Part shown: piece after piece, positions 8,710-16,968 of the stretch | Position numbering within the stretch: the stretch's first letter is position 1 | How the letters are laid out: the number at the start of each line of letters is the position of its first letter | Made by a program: the position numbers and the translations under genes | Notes under the pieces: generated by a model | What the model was told of the DNA's origin: nothing | The model's input: the letters and a program-made list of their open reading frames with translations, nothing else | Database searches by the model: none | DNA from: Neisseria montereyensis | GTDB lineage: Bacteria > Pseudomonadota > Gammaproteobacteria > Burkholderiales > Neisseriaceae | Reading direction: 5' to 3' | NCBI RefSeq assembly: GCF_024834045.1 | Contig: NZ_JANUXW010000002.1 | Location: 62,001 to 126,000 of the forward strand | Length of the DNA stretch: 64,000 bases

Positions 8710-9383
8710 GCTCGACCCTCCTCTTTGATTTGAACGACGTGTTGGACGAAAATGCCCGGTGTGATAATGTTTTCCGGATCCAGTCCGCCCAGTTCGACAA
8801 CTTCCGATACTTCGGCAATGGTGATGTCGGCGGCAGTGGCCATAATCGGCCCGAAGTTACGGGCGGCTTTGCGATACACCAAGTTGCCCCAACGGTCGCC
8901 TTTATGGGCTTTGATTAAGGCGAAATCGGCTTTGATCGGGTATTCCAACACATAATCTTTACCGTCTATATTGCGGGTTTCTTTGCCTTCGGCCAATAAA
9001 GTACCGAATCCGGTGGGGGTGAATACCGCCCCCAAACCCATGCCGGCGGCCTGAATGCGGCAGGCAAGGTTGCCTTGCGGCACCAGTTCGAGTTCGATTT
9101 TGCCGGCACGGTAGAGTTCGTCGAATACCCATGAGTCGGATTGGCGCGGAAACGAACAGATGATTTTACGGACGGCACCGGTTTTCAGCAGTTTGGCTAA
9201 GCCGTGATCGCCGTTGCCGGCATTGTTATTGATGATCACCAAATCTTTAACACCTCTTTCAATCAGGCCGTCAATCAGGCCGGCCGGTTGCCCCGCCGTG
9301 CCGAAGCCGCCTATCATGATACGGGCGCCGTCGGATATTTGTGCTAACACTTCTTCTAAGGAATGTGCGGTCTTATCTATCAT
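8706..9383 (-). CDS. 3-oxoacid CoA-transferase, subunit A
   Basis: Protein of 225 aa when started at the ATG at 9383 (MIDKTAHSLEE). A longer frame to 9476 adds 31 residues with no family likeness and is not preferred. The glycine-rich GARIMIGGFGTAGQPAGLID segment and the later GLGAVFTPTGFGT and ITPGIFVQHVV segments are those of the alpha subunit (PcaI/ScoA/AtoD). It is the first gene of the operon with subunit B and the thiolase. The promoter should lie in the 193-bp divergent gap before 9577, which contains a perfect palindrome at 9520-9539. Confidence 0.87.
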   Translation of the reverse strand: MIDKTAHSLEEVLAQISDGARIMIGGFGTAGQPAGLIDGLIERGVKDLVIINNNAGNGDHGLAKLLKTGAVRKIICSFPRQSDSWVFDELYRAGKIELELVPQGNLACRIQAAGMGLGAVFTPTGFGTLLAEGKETRNIDGKDYVLEYPIKADFALIKAHKGDRWGNLVYRKAARNFGPIMATAADITIAEVSEVVELGGLDPENIITPGIFVQHVVQIKEEGRA

Positions 9384-9519
9384 AATGGTTCGCCTTCTCG
9401 GTAGGTTGAATATAGGGCTCTCTTTGATTTTAGTCTGTTTTGGGGTATTGTGTATTGATATTGTCGGCAAATACAATGTTTTGAAAAACAGAACAATCTT
9501 TGTGGTAATTTAGAATGAT

Positions 9520-9539
9520 AATAACGGCTATACGTTATT
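9520..9539. promoter_or_regulatory. Candidate operator palindrome AATAACG-N6-CGTTATT
   Basis: A perfect 7-bp inverted repeat with a 6-nt centre (GCTATA) lies in the divergent gap between the CoA-transferase operon and the NTF2-like gene, 37 bp before the latter's start. Size and symmetry suit a dimeric repressor or activator. No factor is identified. Confidence 0.4.
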
Positions 9540-9576
9540 TGAGTGTTACGATTAGATATAAAAGGAAAGGATAAAT

Positions 9577-9972
9577 ATGGAATCGGCTAAAGATTGGGCG
9601 GCGATGGCCCGTGAAGCAGAGCAAAAAAGAATAGACTATATGGTTGCGGGGCAATTTGAAAAGTTTGCGGCGATGTGTAGCCCCAATCTACGTTATGTAC
9701 ATAGCGGCGGATCGGTAGACGGGTTGTCTTCTTTTATGGAAAAGGTGCAGTCCGGCCTTTATGATTATCAGCGGATTGATTTTCCGATTCATGAAGTCCG
9801 TGTTTTGGGCGGTTGCGTGTTGGTATTCGCCGAGTTTAATGCGGATGTTTTGGTTGGCGGCCAATTAAAAAAACTGGACAATCATGCCGTATCGGTATGG
9901 GAAATAGATGGTGAGGATTTGAAGTTTGCGTTTTATCAGGCAACGCCGAAGGCGAAGCAGGAGGGTAAGTAA
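9577..9972 (+). CDS. NTF2-like / DUF4440-type protein
   Basis: Protein of 131 aa, the normal size of a stand-alone NTF2-like (SnoaL/DUF4440) fold: an N-terminal helix (WAAMAREAEQKRIDYMVAGQ), then LRYVHSGGSVDGLSSFMEKV, and beta strands ending with WEIDGEDLKFAFYQATP. Members include small enzymes and ligand-binding proteins, so no specific activity is claimed. No signal peptide. AAAGGAAAGG lies upstream of the ATG with normal spacing. It is divergent from the CoA-transferase operon and ends at a DUS terminator, so it forms its own unit. Confidence 0.7.
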   Translation: MESAKDWAAMAREAEQKRIDYMVAGQFEKFAAMCSPNLRYVHSGGSVDGLSSFMEKVQSGLYDYQRIDFPIHEVRVLGGCVLVFAEFNADVLVGGQLKKLDNHAVSVWEIDGEDLKFAFYQATPKAKQEGK

Positions 9973-9995
9973 AACGGTAACGGTATTATAGTGGG

Positions 9996-10032
9996 AAAGG
10001 CCGTCTGAAAATAAATAATTCAGACGGCCTTT
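9996..10032. terminator. DUS inverted-pair terminator
   Basis: AAAGGCCGTCTGAA at 9996-10009 pairs with TTCAGACGGCCTTT at 10019-10032, and T-richness follows. It ends the NTF2-like gene at 9972. Confidence 0.8.
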
Positions 10033-10097
10033 TGTTATGTGAGTTATTATATAAAGTATTTGATGCTATTGTCGGTAAAGAATAAAGGAGGAATGTC

Positions 10098-11126
10098 GTG
10101 TCGTCCCGCTTTTTATGGTTAGGCCAGTTGCTGCCGCTATTGGGCGTTTCTATTATCTGTATATGGTTGTCGGATTTGGCGATATTTTCCGCATGGGGCA
10201 TTAGTCCTCTTACGTTGGCTATTGTGATAGGTATTGTAGCGGGTAATACTTTGTTTGCACGGTTTCCTGAGTTGTGGTTGGAGGGGATTGCTTTCAGTAA
10301 AGGGCATTTGCTGCGGATCGGCATTATGTTGTACGGCTTCAAGCTGACATTGGCTCAAGTGGCTTATGTGGGTTGGCCGGCATTTTTTACCGATGTGGTG
10401 ATTGTGGCGGTAACGATGGTGTTGGCAGTGAAGTTGGGGCGGCGTTTTCATGTGAATGATAAAACGGCGGCATTGGTGGGCGCCGGCAGTGCGGTGTGCG
10501 GTGCGGCGGCGGTGTTGGCGGCGCAACCGGTATTGAAAGCGCAAGACCATGATGTCGGAGTGGCGGTGGCGACGGTGGTGGTGTTCGGTACGCTGGCGAT
10601 GTTTGTTTATCCGTTGTTGGCGGTTTGGATTCTACCGTCCGATGCTTCTTCGGGCGCATGGTTTGCTTGGGGGATTTATACCGGATCAAGTGTGCATGAA
10701 GTGGCCCAAGTGGCGGCGGCCGGTGCGGCGGTGAATGATACGGTGGCCGATGTGGCGGTGATTACCAAAATGATTCGGGTGATGCTGCTGGCGCCGTTGT
10801 TGATGGCGTTATCTTGGTTGGTGGCTGGCAAAAACGGGCAAAACAGTGGTAGGCGGCAGATTGCCATACCGTGGTTCGTACCGGCTTTTTTGGCGATGGT
10901 GGCGGTGAATAGTGTGATTGAGTTACCGTCGTCTTTACATTCGGCCATATTAAATATAGATACCTTGTTGTTGACTATGGCGATGTTGGCGTTGGGATTG
11001 ACTACGCGTTGGGAGGCTGTGCGGGCGGCCGGTATCCGGCCATTGATATTGGCAGGCATTCTGGCGGTATGGCTGATGATTGGCGGTGGGGTGTTGTCTT
11101 GCGCGGGGTATTGGTTGTTTCGATAA
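10098..11126 (+). CDS. YeiH-family putative sulfate exporter (membrane protein)
   Basis: Protein of 342 aa with about ten membrane segments, of the UPF0324/YeiH family (Cons_hypoth698). Family landmarks are the early TLAIVIGIVAGN, then LRIGIMLYGFKLTLAQ, the GAGSAVCGAAAVLA loop and the GSSVHEVAQVAAAGAAV segment. The sulfate-export role is a family label with limited experimental backing. It starts at GTG 10098, placed 5 nt after a strong GGAGGA. The nearby ATG at 10093 is out of frame. It stands as a single gene between DUS elements. Confidence 0.85.
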   Translation: MSSRFLWLGQLLPLLGVSIICIWLSDLAIFSAWGISPLTLAIVIGIVAGNTLFARFPELWLEGIAFSKGHLLRIGIMLYGFKLTLAQVAYVGWPAFFTDVVIVAVTMVLAVKLGRRFHVNDKTAALVGAGSAVCGAAAVLAAQPVLKAQDHDVGVAVATVVVFGTLAMFVYPLLAVWILPSDASSGAWFAWGIYTGSSVHEVAQVAAAGAAVNDTVADVAVITKMIRVMLLAPLLMALSWLVAGKNGQNSGRRQIAIPWFVPAFLAMVAVNSVIELPSSLHSAILNIDTLLLTMAMLALGLTTRWEAVRAAGIRPLILAGILAVWLMIGGGVLSCAGYWLFR

Positions 11127-11267
11127 TTAAGCCGGTTGCTTTTTTATGTTCATAATATGGCGGTAGGGTGTTTCAGACGGCCGGATACCGATAATATGCC
11201 TTTAATGTCATATTTATGACAAGTTAATATGAAAATACGGTTACAATATAGCCGATTCGTACGATTT

Positions 11268-11332
11268 TCAGACGGCCTGTCTCTTGAAAAAATGGTGTTT
11301 ATGTGTTTTATTTTGGAGGGAGGCCGTCTGAA
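11268..11332. other. Widely spaced inverted DUS pair
   Basis: TTCAGACGGCCT at 11268-11279 and AGGCCGTCTGAA at 11321-11332 flank a 41-nt interval. A third copy lacking the last base (TTCAGACGGCC) is at 11172-11182. The right copy lies in the leader of the phospholipase-D gene and overlaps its GGAGGGAGG tract. The wide loop makes it a poor terminator. Confidence 0.5.
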
Positions 11333-11349
11333 ACGTGATATATAACTAT

Positions 11350-12885
11350 ATGAAACCAATCTATCTTATTTGCCTGATGTTTTCATTTTTACTGAGTGGC
11401 TGTTTGAGTTTGCCTTCGTTGGAAAACCGGACAGTCAGCACTTATTTGGACATACCGCCTTCTTCGAAGTTGGTTGATACACTGAAGCCTTTATCTCCTG
11501 AGAAAGACGGGTTGGAAGCCGGTATGTCCGGCATATATATGCTGGATGATGCACATGATGCTTTTGTTGCACGGGCAACATTGATTGATTCGGCCGAATA
11601 TACGTTGGATTTACAATATTATATTTGGCATAACGATGTATCGGGCAAAATCCTGTTTAATATGCTTCACCGTGCCGCAGAGCGCGGTGTACGCGTTCGC
11701 CTGCTGTTAGACGACAATAATACCAACGGTTTGGATAATGTATTGGCAGCGCTCGACAGCCATCCCAATATCGAAGTGCGCCTGTTTAATCCGTTTCTTA
11801 ACCGCTACTGGCGTTCGCTCGGTTATCTAGCTGATTTTTCAAGATTAAACCGCCGTATGCATAATAAATCGTTAACGGCTGATAATCAGGCAACGATTTT
11901 GGGCGGGCGCAATATCGGTGACGAATATTTCAATATCAGTACCGATACATCGTTTTCCGATTTGGATATTCTCGCCACCGGAAGCGTGGTGACGGAAGTT
12001 TCCCAAGATTTCGACCGCTATTGGGCAAGCGATTCGGCTTATCCGTTCGACCGTATTGTACGTCACGGCAATGTGGATAAGGGCTTTGCTGAATTGGTGA
12101 TTGACGATAATGAGAAAAATACCGTATTGGCACGTTATTATAACGACTTGGAAGACTCTAAGCTGTTTAAAGCCATCAACAATAAGCAGGTGGACTGGCG
12201 GTATGTGAAAGCCACATTGGTGAGCGATGATCCGGCTAAAGCACTCGGTCGGGCACGCGATAAGCCGCAAATCAGTGAAAAACTAGATGAGGCGCTCGGC
12301 TCGCCCGAACGGGAAATTTATCTGGTTTCACCTTATTTTGTGCCGACCAAAGAGGGCACGCAGGCGATGGCCGAGTTGGTTGAAGAGGGGGTGGGGATAA
12401 CCGTGTTAACCAATTCATTGCAGGCCACCGATGTTGCCGCCGTGCATTCGGGATATGCCCGTTATCGCAAACCGCTGATTCGCGCGGGCGTGAATTTATA
12501 TGAATTGAAAGCCAACCATGCCGTGCCGAGAAGTAGAGACCGCGGTTTAACGGGTAATTCGTCTACCAGCCTGCATGCCAAAACATTTATTGTGGATAAG
12601 CAGCGTGTTTTTGTCGGCTCGTTCAATCTCGATCCGCGTTCGGCACGGTTAAATACCGAGATGGGGGTGGTGATTGAAAGTCCCGCTTTGGCGGAAACCA
12701 TGCAACAGAGTTTGGAAAGAACCACACCGCAATATGCTTATAAAGTGACGATGGATAAACACCATAAACTGCAATGGCAGGATCCGGAAGACGGGGAAGT
12801 TTCTAATAAAGAACCTGAAGCAGGCTTTTGGAAGCGGTTAACGGTGAAGATTTTATCGGTATTGCCGATAGAAAAATTGTTGTAG
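11350..12885 (+). CDS. Phospholipase D-family lipoprotein (cardiolipin synthase C-like)
   Basis: Protein of 511 aa with a lipoprotein signal (MKPIYLICLMFSFLLSGC; lipid-attachment Cys18). Two HKD motifs, HNKSLTAD in the first half and HAKTFIVD in the second, each followed by a G/S-x-x-N segment (GGRNIGDEYF, GSFNLDPRSA), define a two-domain PLD enzyme. Length and layout resemble ClsC/YmdC, which make cardiolipin from phosphatidylglycerol and phosphatidylethanolamine; substrate here is inferred. A GTG at 11335 would add five residues and is better placed behind GGAGGGAGG at 11315-11323, so the start is uncertain. It is transcribed alone and ends at a DUS terminator. Confidence 0.85.
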   Translation: MKPIYLICLMFSFLLSGCLSLPSLENRTVSTYLDIPPSSKLVDTLKPLSPEKDGLEAGMSGIYMLDDAHDAFVARATLIDSAEYTLDLQYYIWHNDVSGKILFNMLHRAAERGVRVRLLLDDNNTNGLDNVLAALDSHPNIEVRLFNPFLNRYWRSLGYLADFSRLNRRMHNKSLTADNQATILGGRNIGDEYFNISTDTSFSDLDILATGSVVTEVSQDFDRYWASDSAYPFDRIVRHGNVDKGFAELVIDDNEKNTVLARYYNDLEDSKLFKAINNKQVDWRYVKATLVSDDPAKALGRARDKPQISEKLDEALGSPEREIYLVSPYFVPTKEGTQAMAELVEEGVGITVLTNSLQATDVAAVHSGYARYRKPLIRAGVNLYELKANHAVPRSRDRGLTGNSSTSLHAKTFIVDKQRVFVGSFNLDPRSARLNTEMGVVIESPALAETMQQSLERTTPQYAYKVTMDKHHKLQWQDPEDGEVSNKEPEAGFWKRLTVKILSVLPIEKLL

Positions 12886-12929
12886 ATATTTTCATTAAAG
12901 ATATTGGTTTTAATATGTTTTTAATATAA

Positions 12930-12963
12930 AAGAAGCCGTCTGAAACTTTTCAGACGGCTTCTT
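12930..12963. terminator. DUS-type hairpin
   Basis: AAGAAGCCGTCTGAAA and TTTCAGACGGCTTCTT form a long perfect stem with a very short loop. It lies between two convergent genes (the PLD lipoprotein and the acyltransferase) and can serve both. Confidence 0.85.
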
Positions 12964-12990
12964 TATGTCGGATGATATCTATCAGGGTTT

Positions 12991-13773
12991 TTAAACCATG
13001 TCATTATTATCGGCATCTTCGCCAACTTTTTCCCGCACATAGGCTTCGGCCATTTCTTTGAGTTGGAAACGGTCGATATCCGGATGTTCGTGCGGATATA
13101 TCGGTTTGGCAAAGTCCACCCGTATATGAAGCTGCGGCATGGAAACGACGCGCCAGAGTGATTTGATTAAGCTGGTATTGGCATAAGAAGGCAGTTGGGT
13201 ACGGCGGCCTTCATGATCGTAATAACGCAGGGCGACGGTTTGAACCGGTGCGTTGCTGTCGATGGCAGATTGAAACAGCGCCGCTTTAAACGGCAGGGTA
13301 TCTAAGCCGGGTGATGTACGCGCTTCCGGAAAAAAGCTGACATTCAGCCCGTTTCTTAAAGCTTCGGAAATGGCTTGATTAATCGGTTCGACATCTTTAC
13401 GCGAATTGCGGTTAATAAATACCGTACCGGCATTACGCCCCATTTTACCCAATACCGGCCAATTGCTGATTTCCTGTTTCGAGATAAAGCTGCTTGGCAA
13501 CAATGCGCTCATGGCAAAAATATCCAGCCATGAAACATGGTTGGAAACCAATAGTGTGCCGCTGATTTGAAAATGTTCCGGCGGTGTGGATACGTTGAGT
13601 TTGGCACCTACGGCCTGTAAGGCGGTGGTGCCTAAGGTAATCAGTGCCTGATTGCGTTCTTCGTCATGGGTACCGTCGATTTTGTTTAGGTTTCGGCCTG
13701 TTTGAAACAGCCAGACCACTAGTTTGCCCAAGCGTATCAGGCGTGTGGAAAAAGGGGCTTTTTGTCGGGACAT
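12991..13773 (-). CDS. Lysophospholipid acyltransferase (PlsC family)
   Basis: Protein of 260 aa with the acyltransferase motif NHVSWLD (HX4D catalytic pair), then [20 protein letters not shown] (substrate phosphate-binding motif, EART instead of EGTR) and an N-terminal hydrophobic stretch ([12 protein letters not shown]). The family acylates lysophosphatidic acid or related lysolipids at the inner membrane. Neisseria carry more than one such protein, so the exact acceptor is left open. Convergent with the PLD lipoprotein gene, which also acts on phospholipids; the two do not share a transcript. Confidence 0.85.
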   Translation of the reverse strand: MSRQKAPFSTRLIRLGKLVVWLFQTGRNLNKIDGTHDEERNQALITLGTTALQAVGAKLNVSTPPEHFQISGTLLVSNHVSWLDIFAMSALLPSSFISKQEISNWPVLGKMGRNAGTVFINRNSRKDVEPINQAISEALRNGLNVSFFPEARTSPGLDTLPFKAALFQSAIDSNAPVQTVALRYYDHEGRRTQLPSYANTSLIKSLWRVVSMPQLHIRVDFAKPIYPHEHPDIDRFQLKEMAEAYVREKVGEDADNNDMV

Positions 13774-14053
13774 ATATTTTTCATTTTTTAAGTCGGTTGT
13801 GGATTATAACAAGCGGACTGATTTCTAGCGAATGGCGGAATAATCCGAAAGTTATATCAGATGCTGATGACTGTTTGTGTATGAAACTGTTGTGCGGGCT
13901 TGAATTGGCGTGGATAAGTTGATGGTCGATATTGTTTATTTGATGAACAAGGCCGTCTGAAAGGATGGAAACCTTCGGTATTTGAATAAACAGGGGTGGG
14001 GATGAACCGCCCCTGTTGTCGGTTTGCTTTCAGATTAGGCTTTCAGTTCGGCT
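13774..14053. other. Intergenic stretch with a single DUS and a GC-rich hairpin
   Basis: About 280 bp without a gene. A single AGGCCGTCTGAA lies near 13950. The hairpin at 13989-14017 is listed separately. Nothing else was recognised. Confidence 0.6.
13989..14017 (-). terminator. Candidate intrinsic terminator of ilvD
   Basis: AACAGGGG and CCCCTGTT make an 8-bp stem about 40 bp after the ilvD stop. Read on the minus strand it is followed by TATT only, so the T-run is weak. Confidence 0.45.
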
Positions 14054-15916
14054 TTACTTTCGTTCTAGCTGCGATACATCACGAACGGCACCGGTGTCGG
14101 CTGAAGTGGTCATGGCGGCATAAGCGCGCAATGCTTTAGAAACCACCCGATCGCGGCTTTCCGGCTTCCATGCTTTGGCACCGCGGCTGTTCATTTCGTC
14201 ACGGCGTTGCGCCAGTTCTTCATCGCTCACGGCCAAACGGATGCTGCGGTTCGGAATGTCAATTTCAATGGTATCGCCCTCGCGTACCAAACCGATGGCG
14301 CCGCCTTCGGCGGCTTCGGGAGAAACGTGACCGATACTCAGGCCGGATGTGCCGCCGGAGAAGCGTCCGTCTGTTAAGAGGGCGCAGGCTTTGCCTAAAC
14401 CTTTGGATTTCAAATAAGAAGTGGGATACAGCATTTCCTGCATGCCCGGCCCGCCTTTGGGGCCTTCGTAGCGGATAATCACGATATCGCCGGCCTCGAT
14501 TTGATTGCCCAAAATGCCTTCAACCGAGCTTTCTTGGCTTTCAAACACACGGGCGCGGCCGCTAAAGGTAAGAATACTGTCGTCCACACCGGCGGTTTTT
14601 ACCACGCAGCCGCGCTCGGCAATATTACCGAACAATATTGCCAAGCCGCCGTCTTGCGAATAGGCATGGGCTTTGTCGCGGATACAGCCGTTTTCACGGT
14701 CTAAATCCAGGCTCGGCCATTGGCGGTTTTGTGAGAATGCTTCGGTGGTACGGATACCGCCCGGTGCGGCTTTATAGCGTTCTCTTGCTTTTTCGTTGGC
14801 CTCGTTCATTACATCCCATTTATTCAGGGCGTCGGCCAGTGTTTTTTCGTGAACGGTGGAAACATCGGTGTTCAGGCAGCCGGCACGGTTTAATTCGGCC
14901 AGAATGCCCATCACGCCGCCGGCGCGGTGTACATCTTCCATATGGTATTTTTGCGTTGCCGGCGCGACTTTACACAAACAGGGCACATGGCGGCTGATGC
15001 GGTCGATATCGGCCATTTTGAAATCCACCTCGGCTTCACTGGCCGCGGCAAGCAGATGCAATACGGTATTGGTTGAGCCGCCCATGGCGACATCAAGGCT
15101 CATGGCATTTTCAAAAGCGGCTTTGGTGGCAATGCTGCGCGGTAATACCGAAGCATCGTCTTGTTCGTAGTAGCGTTTGGTAATCTCAACAATCAGACGG
15201 CCTGCTTCTAAAAACAGCTCTTTGCGGCCGGCATGAGTCGCCAGCAGCGAACCGTTACCCGGCAGGGATAAACCAAGTGCTTCGGTGAGACAGTTCATTG
15301 AGTTGGCGGTAAACATACCGGAGCACGAACCGCAGGTAGGGCAGGCGGAGCGTTCGACAGCGGCAACGGCTTCATCGGAAACCTGATCATTGGCGGCATC
15401 TACCATGGCATCGACTAAGTCGAGCTTGCGTTCGTCGGTAATATTGGCTACGCCGATTACCTTACCGGCTTCCATCGGGCCGCCTGAAACGAATACGGTC
15501 GGAATATTCAAGCGCATAGCCGCCATCAGCATGCCCGGAGTGATTTTGTCGCAGTTGGAAATACATACCAACGCATCGGCGCAGTGGGCATTCACCATAT
15601 ATTCCACCGAATCGGCAATCAGATCGCGGCTCGGCAGGCTGTACAACATGCCGCTATGTCCCATGGCAATACCGTCGTCTACGGCAATGGTATTGAATTC
15701 TTTGGCCAAACCGCCGGCTTTTTCAATTTCGCGGGCAACCAATTGCCCCATATTGTGCAAATGCACATGGCCGGGTACGAATTGGGTGAATGAGTTGGCA
15801 ATCGCAATAATCGGTTTGCCGAAATCTTCATCGGATACGCCGGTAGCACGCCATAAAGCGCGTGCGCCGGCCATATTGCGGCCGTGGGTAGAGGTTTTGG
15901 AGCGGTAGGCTGGCAT
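14054..15916 (-). CDS. ilvD: Dihydroxy-acid dehydratase
   Basis: Protein of 620 aa (E. coli IlvD is 616). It dehydrates 2,3-dihydroxy-isovalerate and 2,3-dihydroxy-3-methylvalerate in valine, isoleucine and leucine synthesis, in the cytoplasm, with an iron-sulfur cluster. Visible landmarks are [21 protein letters not shown] (Cys122) and [18 protein letters not shown] (Cys192, 195, 198), with [22 protein letters not shown] near the C-terminus. AAGGAAA sits ahead of the ATG at 15916. Single-gene unit here, without ilvA, ilvB or ilvC beside it. No leader-peptide attenuator was seen. Confidence 0.96.
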   Translation of the reverse strand: MPAYRSKTSTHGRNMAGARALWRATGVSDEDFGKPIIAIANSFTQFVPGHVHLHNMGQLVAREIEKAGGLAKEFNTIAVDDGIAMGHSGMLYSLPSRDLIADSVEYMVNAHCADALVCISNCDKITPGMLMAAMRLNIPTVFVSGGPMEAGKVIGVANITDERKLDLVDAMVDAANDQVSDEAVAAVERSACPTCGSCSGMFTANSMNCLTEALGLSLPGNGSLLATHAGRKELFLEAGRLIVEITKRYYEQDDASVLPRSIATKAAFENAMSLDVAMGGSTNTVLHLLAAASEAEVDFKMADIDRISRHVPCLCKVAPATQKYHMEDVHRAGGVMGILAELNRAGCLNTDVSTVHEKTLADALNKWDVMNEANEKARERYKAAPGGIRTTEAFSQNRQWPSLDLDRENGCIRDKAHAYSQDGGLAILFGNIAERGCVVKTAGVDDSILTFSGRARVFESQESSVEGILGNQIEAGDIVIIRYEGPKGGPGMQEMLYPTSYLKSKGLGKACALLTDGRFSGGTSGLSIGHVSPEAAEGGAIGLVREGDTIEIDIPNRSIRLAVSDEELAQRRDEMNSRGAKAWKPESRDRVVSKALRAYAAMTTSADTGAVRDVSQLERK

Positions 15917-15982
15917 GGTGTGTTTCCTTTAGTTAATATCTTTTCAAAATAAAATGCGCCGTAAGCGGTTTATTTCAATATG

Positions 15983-16012
15983 AGGCCGTCTGAAAATGTG
16001 TTCAGACGGCCT
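15983..16012. terminator. DUS inverted pair upstream of ilvD
   Basis: AGGCCGTCTGAA at 15983-15994 and TTCAGACGGCCT at 16001-16012 form a 12-bp stem with a 6-nt loop. It lies upstream of ilvD and upstream of the next plus-strand gene, so it may act as an uptake signal more than as a terminator. Confidence 0.6.
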
Positions 16013-16701
16013 AAAACATATATTGAACGCAGTAGTTAAGGCGGTATATGCCCGCCTATAGGGCTGCTGAATTTATGTTGAAAAGGCTTATATCTGTTGG
16101 GTTGCGGTTATTTCGGTTGATACCGATATTATCCGGCAGTGGTTCCGGCTGGAACCATCATAAAAATCTCTTTATTTTATACCAATTACAGTCAAAAAAA
16201 GAAGCATAACCTTACGCCACTTCATGTTGTTTACACATCATTATTTTATTTTCTTCTTAATGAATTGAATATTTCAGTGTGAGTGAGGCGTAGTTGTATC
16301 AATTAATATCATCATTTTTGATAGTAAGTATTGATTTATTTGTGCATTTTATTGGTAGATTGGCGTGTGGTGCCATTCAAATATTTGTTGGCTTCGATAA
16401 TTTTTTTTTATGGAGTTTGATGCGGTAAACAAGGTGATAACTTTAATAAGTTAATAAATTTAAATATTATTTAATATAAAAATCAATATATTACTTGTTA
16501 TGATGGCATGATTGTAAAGTAATGTATTGCAATAGATTTCATCTATGTTATTCTGAATGTAGTACTGCGTAATTGTTATTTAATTGTGCGGTTGGATGGA
16601 AATAGTGGATTTTATTCAAAGATAATGTTTTTTTAAGATAAAAAACGGCTATTTATAACAATATTTATTAAGCTACATAAGCGACAAAGGAGGATGCAAT
16701 C
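16013..16701. other. ~690-bp AT-rich non-coding region
   Basis: No credible reading frame on either strand. One compact hairpin, TGGTTCC-GGCT-GGAACCA, lies at 16140-16157, without a T-run. The rest is very AT-rich up to the symporter operon, consistent with a long leader or regulatory region. No named regulator site could be assigned. Confidence 0.5.
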
Positions 16702-16965
16702 ATGTCTGCTGATAAACATAATGCGGCTGGTTATTGGAAAGCCAATGTACGGCTTATCCTAACCTGTCTGGTTGTTTGGGCGCTGTGCTCTTATGGCTTT
16801 GCCATTTGGTTTAGGCCGTTGCTTGCCGGAATTAAAGTGGGCGGTGCCGATTTGGGATTCTGGTTCGGACAACAAGGGTCGATTTTGACATTCATCGCTA
16901 TTATTTTCTTCTATTCTTGGCGGATGAATAAGCTGGATGAACAGTTCGGCGTAGATGAGGAGTAA
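16702..16965 (+). CDS. DUF4212 sodium:solute symporter small subunit
   Basis: Protein of 87 aa with two membrane helices (LILTCLVVWALCSYGFAIW and an ILTFIAIIFFYSW segment), the form of the DUF4212 protein that accompanies VC_2705-type sodium:solute symporters. GGAGGA precedes the ATG closely. It ends 3 bp before the large subunit gene, so the pair is cotranscribed and almost certainly forms one complex in the inner membrane. Confidence 0.88.
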   Translation: MSADKHNAAGYWKANVRLILTCLVVWALCSYGFAIWFRPLLAGIKVGGADLGFWFGQQGSILTFIAIIFFYSWRMNKLDEQFGVDEE

Positions 16966-16968
16966 AGC

